DNA of 13,820 nucleotides from Desulfuromonadaceae bacterium (lineage in GTDB: Bacteria > Desulfobacterota > Desulfuromonadia > Geobacterales > Pseudopelobacteraceae): the NCBI GenBank assembly GCA_028686145.1, contig JAQUCQ010000047.1, forward strand, positions 1 to 13,820. Direction: 5' to 3'. The notes beneath the pieces were generated by a model. The model was not told the DNA's origin. It searched no databases and was given only the letters and a program-made list of their open reading frames with translations. Position 1 is the stretch's first letter. Every line of letters starts with the position of its first letter. Both the position numbers and the translations under genes were made by a program. Below, piece after piece: positions 11,741 through 13,820 of this stretch.

Positions 11741-12556
11741 TCAAGCTCGGTCAGGATTCGACACGTCGAATTTTTTGGGTATAAACCATCCATGATTTTT
11801 CAAATTTTCAAGCAGCGAGACTATACCCAGCCTGAACTTTTCATCCGATATATTTCCAGCCGTATAATAAATATCAGTAGACTCAGTTAAACTTTTATTG
11901 AGCATAGTAAGTAGCTCCAGAGGATTCATTATTTCTTTGCTGGCAATGTAACTCCTCTTTTGACGAGATGGCAGCTGTTTGTGCTCCAAAAAATATTGGT
12001 AAGCTGCACGAATTTCATTTTCCGCCTTGAAATGCGATAATTGGATGAGGAAACGTTTTGAAGTATCGTTGTTACTAATGCACTCCCTGCTTACGTCTAT
12101 CGGTATTACTTTTAGATGTAGAAGTTCGGAGACACTGGGCGATGATAAGCCTGATATCGCACATAGAGCTTTTCTGTTAGCACCGCCATCGGCCAGATCG
12201 TTAAGCGCTATGGCCACTTCAAGAGGGTTTAAATCTTCCCGAAGCATATTCTCGGACACTGCAGCTGCTAAATAATCATTGAATTCAGACGACAATATTC
12301 TTGCAGGGATCTCCTCCAAACCAACCTTAATTGCGGCAGCAAGGCGCCTGTGGCCTGCAATAAGAGAATAATTGTCATCACGTCGGCATACCAGAATCGG
12401 CTCCAACACGCCATAAATTCTTATGTTTTCAGAAAGTGCTTCTAATTTTGTATCATTAGTTCTAAGCCTTGGTTGCTGAGGGTTCTGATCTAATTTAATA
12501 GTGGGCAGGTAAATTACTCCGGAAAGATGGTCATTTTTATTCGTTGCTATATTCAT
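11741..12556 (-). CDS. parB: ParB/Spo0J-family partition protein
   Basis: The protein has 271 residues with AGGAG just before ATG 12556. The N-terminal ParB nuclease-like/CTP-binding domain shows NPQQPR (25-30), LSENIRIYGVLEPILV, IAGHRRLAAAIKVG (the GxRR box at 68-71) and ENMLREDLNPLEVA (102-115). A helix-turn-helix follows (NRKALCAISGLSSPSVSELL, 127-146). The C-terminal third (PSRQKRSY, NPLELLTMLNK) is probably the dimer domain or a partner region. ParB proteins load on parS, slide as CTP clamps, and with a ParA ATPase segregate plasmids. No ParA is in the window, so either it lies elsewhere or this is a KorB-like regulator. Dyads flank the gene on both sides (11674-11689 and 12582-12622). 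Confidence 0.9.
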   Translation of the reverse strand: MNIATNKNDHLSGVIYLPTIKLDQNPQQPRLRTNDTKLEALSENIRIYGVLEPILVCRRDDNYSLIAGHRRLAAAIKVGLEEIPARILSSEFNDYLAAAVSENMLREDLNPLEVAIALNDLADGGANRKALCAISGLSSPSVSELLHLKVIPIDVSRECISNNDTSKRFLIQLSHFKAENEIRAAYQYFLEHKQLPSRQKRSYIASKEIMNPLELLTMLNKSLTESTDIYYTAGNISDEKFRLGIVSLLENLKNHGWFIPKKFDVSNPDRA

Positions 12557-12581
12557 AAAATCTCCTTTAAAGCGGTGACGT

Positions 12582-12622
12582 TTGATAGTTAATCATCTTG
12601 GGGGTAACTTGTTAATTATCAA
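12582..12622. repeat. Inverted repeat upstream of parB
   Basis: TTGATAGTTAA (12582-12592) and TTAATTATCAA (12612-12622) are inverted copies with one mismatch and a 19-base spacer. They lie 26 bases before the parB start, in the presumed promoter. This suggests autoregulation or a parS-like site, though it is not the classical chromosomal parS sequence. Confidence 0.55.
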
Positions 12623-12741
12623 TATTGAAAAGGGCTACTCTGCAAGCAGTAATAGGTGGCTATTGTCGCATATAATTTTTCTGATCCATGTTTCCTGAAG
12701 ATGTTGGTTAAGTTCCATCCTCCTGCGTTTAGAATGATCAT
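12619..12741 (-). CDS. Possible 40-residue leader or small protein upstream of parB
   Basis: The minus-strand frame starts at ATG 12741, three bases after a perfect AGGAGG, and begins MIILNAGGWNL. A second AGGAGG lies inside it, directly before an ATG in another frame. The stop TGA falls in the parB upstream inverted repeat. There is no recognised family and no membrane helix. Two strong ribosome binding sites are the only support, so this is a weak call. Confidence 0.25.
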   Translation of the reverse strand: MIILNAGGWNLTNIFRKHGSEKLYATIATYYCLQSSPFQY

Positions 12742-13075
12742 TGTCCTCCTACATAATTAGATCAAGTTGCTGTCCGGTCGTGTCAATAAAAGTATAAAGA
12801 AGGAAGCTCTTTTACGATTTATATTGTGAACTACTGTTGCTTTTTATTTTTTATAGCTGGTTCACTGCTACCTCTGTTCGAAAATTAGCCCTCACATTCA
12901 GCTCTCGGCGACTCGGTCTTTTATTCCCCACAACGCCCTTCGTAAGGGCGTTGTTATAGGCTCTTATATATTTTTTTCTACGATATCGCCGGGCTAGATT
13001 TAAGGTATGTCAACATTTTCAGTCTTATACTTTACTCTGATTTAAACGCCACATTTAGTCGTCCCCGCAACAACC
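12742..13075. other. AT-rich non-coding stretch between parB leader and intron
   Basis: About 330 bases without a credible gene. It holds the strong hairpin at 12930-12954 followed by an AT-rich, T-rich tract (12962-12980). Otherwise I see only AT-rich sequence with no repeats of note and no RNA gene that I recognise. A replication origin is possible but no iterons are visible. Confidence 0.4.
12930..12954. terminator. Strong hairpin, possible terminator
   Basis: ACAACGCCCTT (12930-12940) pairs perfectly with AAGGGCGTTGT (12944-12954) around a 3-base loop CGT. The base after it on the plus strand is TATAGG rather than a pure T-run, though a T7 tract follows about 15 bases later. No plus-strand gene reads into it within the window. 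On the minus strand it lies just beyond the intron's 3' end and has no T-run. Confidence 0.5.
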
Positions 13076-13148
13076 GTAGAGTAGGGAGCAGGTTTCACCC
13101 TGCCCCCCCTCATCAAACCGTGCTTGCGATTTTCCCGCACACGGCTTT
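13076..13148 (-). ncRNA. Group II intron domains V and VI
   Basis: Read on the minus strand, 13148-13115 is a 34-base domain V: AAAGCCGTGTGCGG, a GAAAA-like loop, then CGCAAGCACGGTTT, with the catalytic AGC triad present. Domain VI follows, with GCAGG pairing to CCTGC around TGAAA, then CTCCCTACTCTAC at the end. The exact intron end (13076 to 13079) is uncertain. The RNA core looks intact although the protein gene is broken. Confidence 0.8.
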
Positions 13149-13158
13149 CCGATGTTCT

Positions 13159-13820
13159 TCACTGCAAGGCATGCACTTTCTTCCAGTCCGCTGTGATTGG
13201 CACTTTGTACAAGCCTTATCGCTCATACAATGTCTTTCTGGGAAACTTGACGTACCCTGGGTTCCAGTTTCTTACCTTATGCCTCTTGCGCAGGTGGGCT
13301 GTCATCCGCTCTTCAAGATGATATCGCAGCTTCCTTTGCGCGCTTATGCTGTTGCGGTAGTGAAAGTAACAAACCCAACCTCTCACGGTCGCGTTGAGTT
13401 CGCTCACTATCCATTCAAGAGGCCTACTTGTCCGATTTTCTTTAGTGAGTCCGGTCTTTGATGGTCTGCAGGGATTTCTTTGACGGCTCGACGTTAGGAT
13501 ATAGATTCCCAGTCCTCCTGCTTTCTCCCATATAAATCGAGAATCCGAGAAAGTCGAACCGACCTATGAAGGAATTGACGATTTTCGTCTTTGTCTCATT
13601 CAGGGTCAGCTTCAGCCGCTCCAGTATCTGTCGCAGTACCGCCATAGCCTTATCGGATTTGTTTCGCCGACAGAGTATGACAATGTCGTCAGCGTACCTG
13701 ACGATGTGGGCTCCCAGTCGCTGTTGCAAGCTATTCCGTTCCCATATCCTGTCAAGTATATGCAGGTAGAGATTGGATAACAGCGGCGAGATGACTCCGC
13801 CTTGCGGTGTACCTTTAACC
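13159..13820 (-). pseudogene. ltrA: Group II intron reverse transcriptase/maturase, frameshifted and with an early stop
   Basis: The partial gene enters from the right edge. It reads GTPQGGVISPLLSNLYLH, the catalytic VRYADDIVILC, LNETKTKIV and DFLGF, all typical of intron reverse transcriptases. The frame then ends at TAA 13442-13444. The family sequence resumes one frame over (TKENRTSRPLEWIVSELN, RGWVCYFHYRNS), and skipping base 13447 joins the two. A second lesion follows: TAA at 13216-13218 where the family has Tyr (ER-Y-GLYKVP). After it the frame continues GLYKVPITADWKKVHALQ to TGA 13159-13161. The intact protein would supply reverse transcription and RNA splicing help. This copy should be inactive unless the lesions are sequencing errors. 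Confidence 0.88.

Larger units (their letters stand above)
13076..13820 (-). mobile_element. Group II intron, 3' part (continues beyond the window)
   Basis: Minus strand. A decayed reverse transcriptase gene (13159-13820) is followed, only ten bases after its last stop, by domain V and domain VI. This is the standard order of bacterial group II introns with the protein gene in domain IV. The 3' boundary is estimated at about 13076, after CTACTCTAC. The 5' half lies to the right of the window. Confidence 0.85.

Noticed and set aside
13120..13461. Plus-strand frame over the intron end
   Set aside because: It is antisense to the group II intron reverse transcriptase and domain V, and has no independent protein features.
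1..13820. CRISPR array, tRNA or rRNA genes
   Set aside because: No regularly spaced repeats of CRISPR size and no tRNA or rRNA signatures were seen on either strand.

Overview
The window looks like an accessory replicon or island (plasmid or integrative element) of a Gram-negative bacterium. The LexA, Y-family polymerase and SSB sequences remind me of Desulfuromonadales/Geobacter-type Proteobacteria, but this placement is from memory only and is weakly held. Supporting an accessory origin are a ParB without ParA, a plasmid-type SSB, a serine recombinase, group II intron remnants at both edges, integron-like cassette sites, and several broken genes.

Layout. (1) Positions 11-319 (minus) end in what looks like the C-terminal tail of a group II intron maturase. 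(2) Positions 348-1275 hold a lexA-type SOS repressor with its promoter, followed 6 bases later by a small conserved-looking gene. (3) Positions 1276-4700 look like a block inserted into an SOS operon. It holds an AbiGi/DUF2971-like gene broken by one in-frame stop, a GIY-YIG nuclease, a membrane-anchored coiled protein whose stop codon lies inside an attC-like site, and a PD-(D/E)xK nuclease-like gene. No integrase is visible. (4) Positions 4699-6667 hold a dinB/umuC-like Y-family polymerase and, 23 bases later, a complete SRAP/YedK (HMCES) abasic-site shield gene. LexA, the small protein, the polymerase and YedK probably form a mobile SOS module. (5) Positions 6886-8217 hold a minus-strand ribbon-helix-helix regulator divergent from a 58-residue His-rich membrane peptide, then two small genes of unknown function. 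(6) Positions 8259-11425 hold a serine recombinase behind interlocked dyads, three related small membrane proteins sharing an R-G motif, an SSB lacking the usual acidic-Phe tip, an unknown protein (gene A) and a truncated duplicate of gene A. (7) Positions 11431-12741 (minus) hold parB and small neighbours with strong palindromes. (8) Positions 12742-13820 hold a non-coding stretch with a strong hairpin, then the 3' end (domains V and VI) and decayed reverse transcriptase gene of a minus-strand group II intron that runs off the window.

Working together. LexA presumably represses the damage-tolerance genes. The polymerase copies past lesions and YedK crosslinks abasic sites in single-stranded DNA. 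SSB, and perhaps gene A, could coat single-stranded DNA of the element, ParB would help keep the replicon, and the serine recombinase may resolve multimers or drive integration. The least explained block is 9086-11425, where a paralogous family of small membrane proteins surrounds ssb and the partly duplicated gene A. I recognise no described system with this composition.
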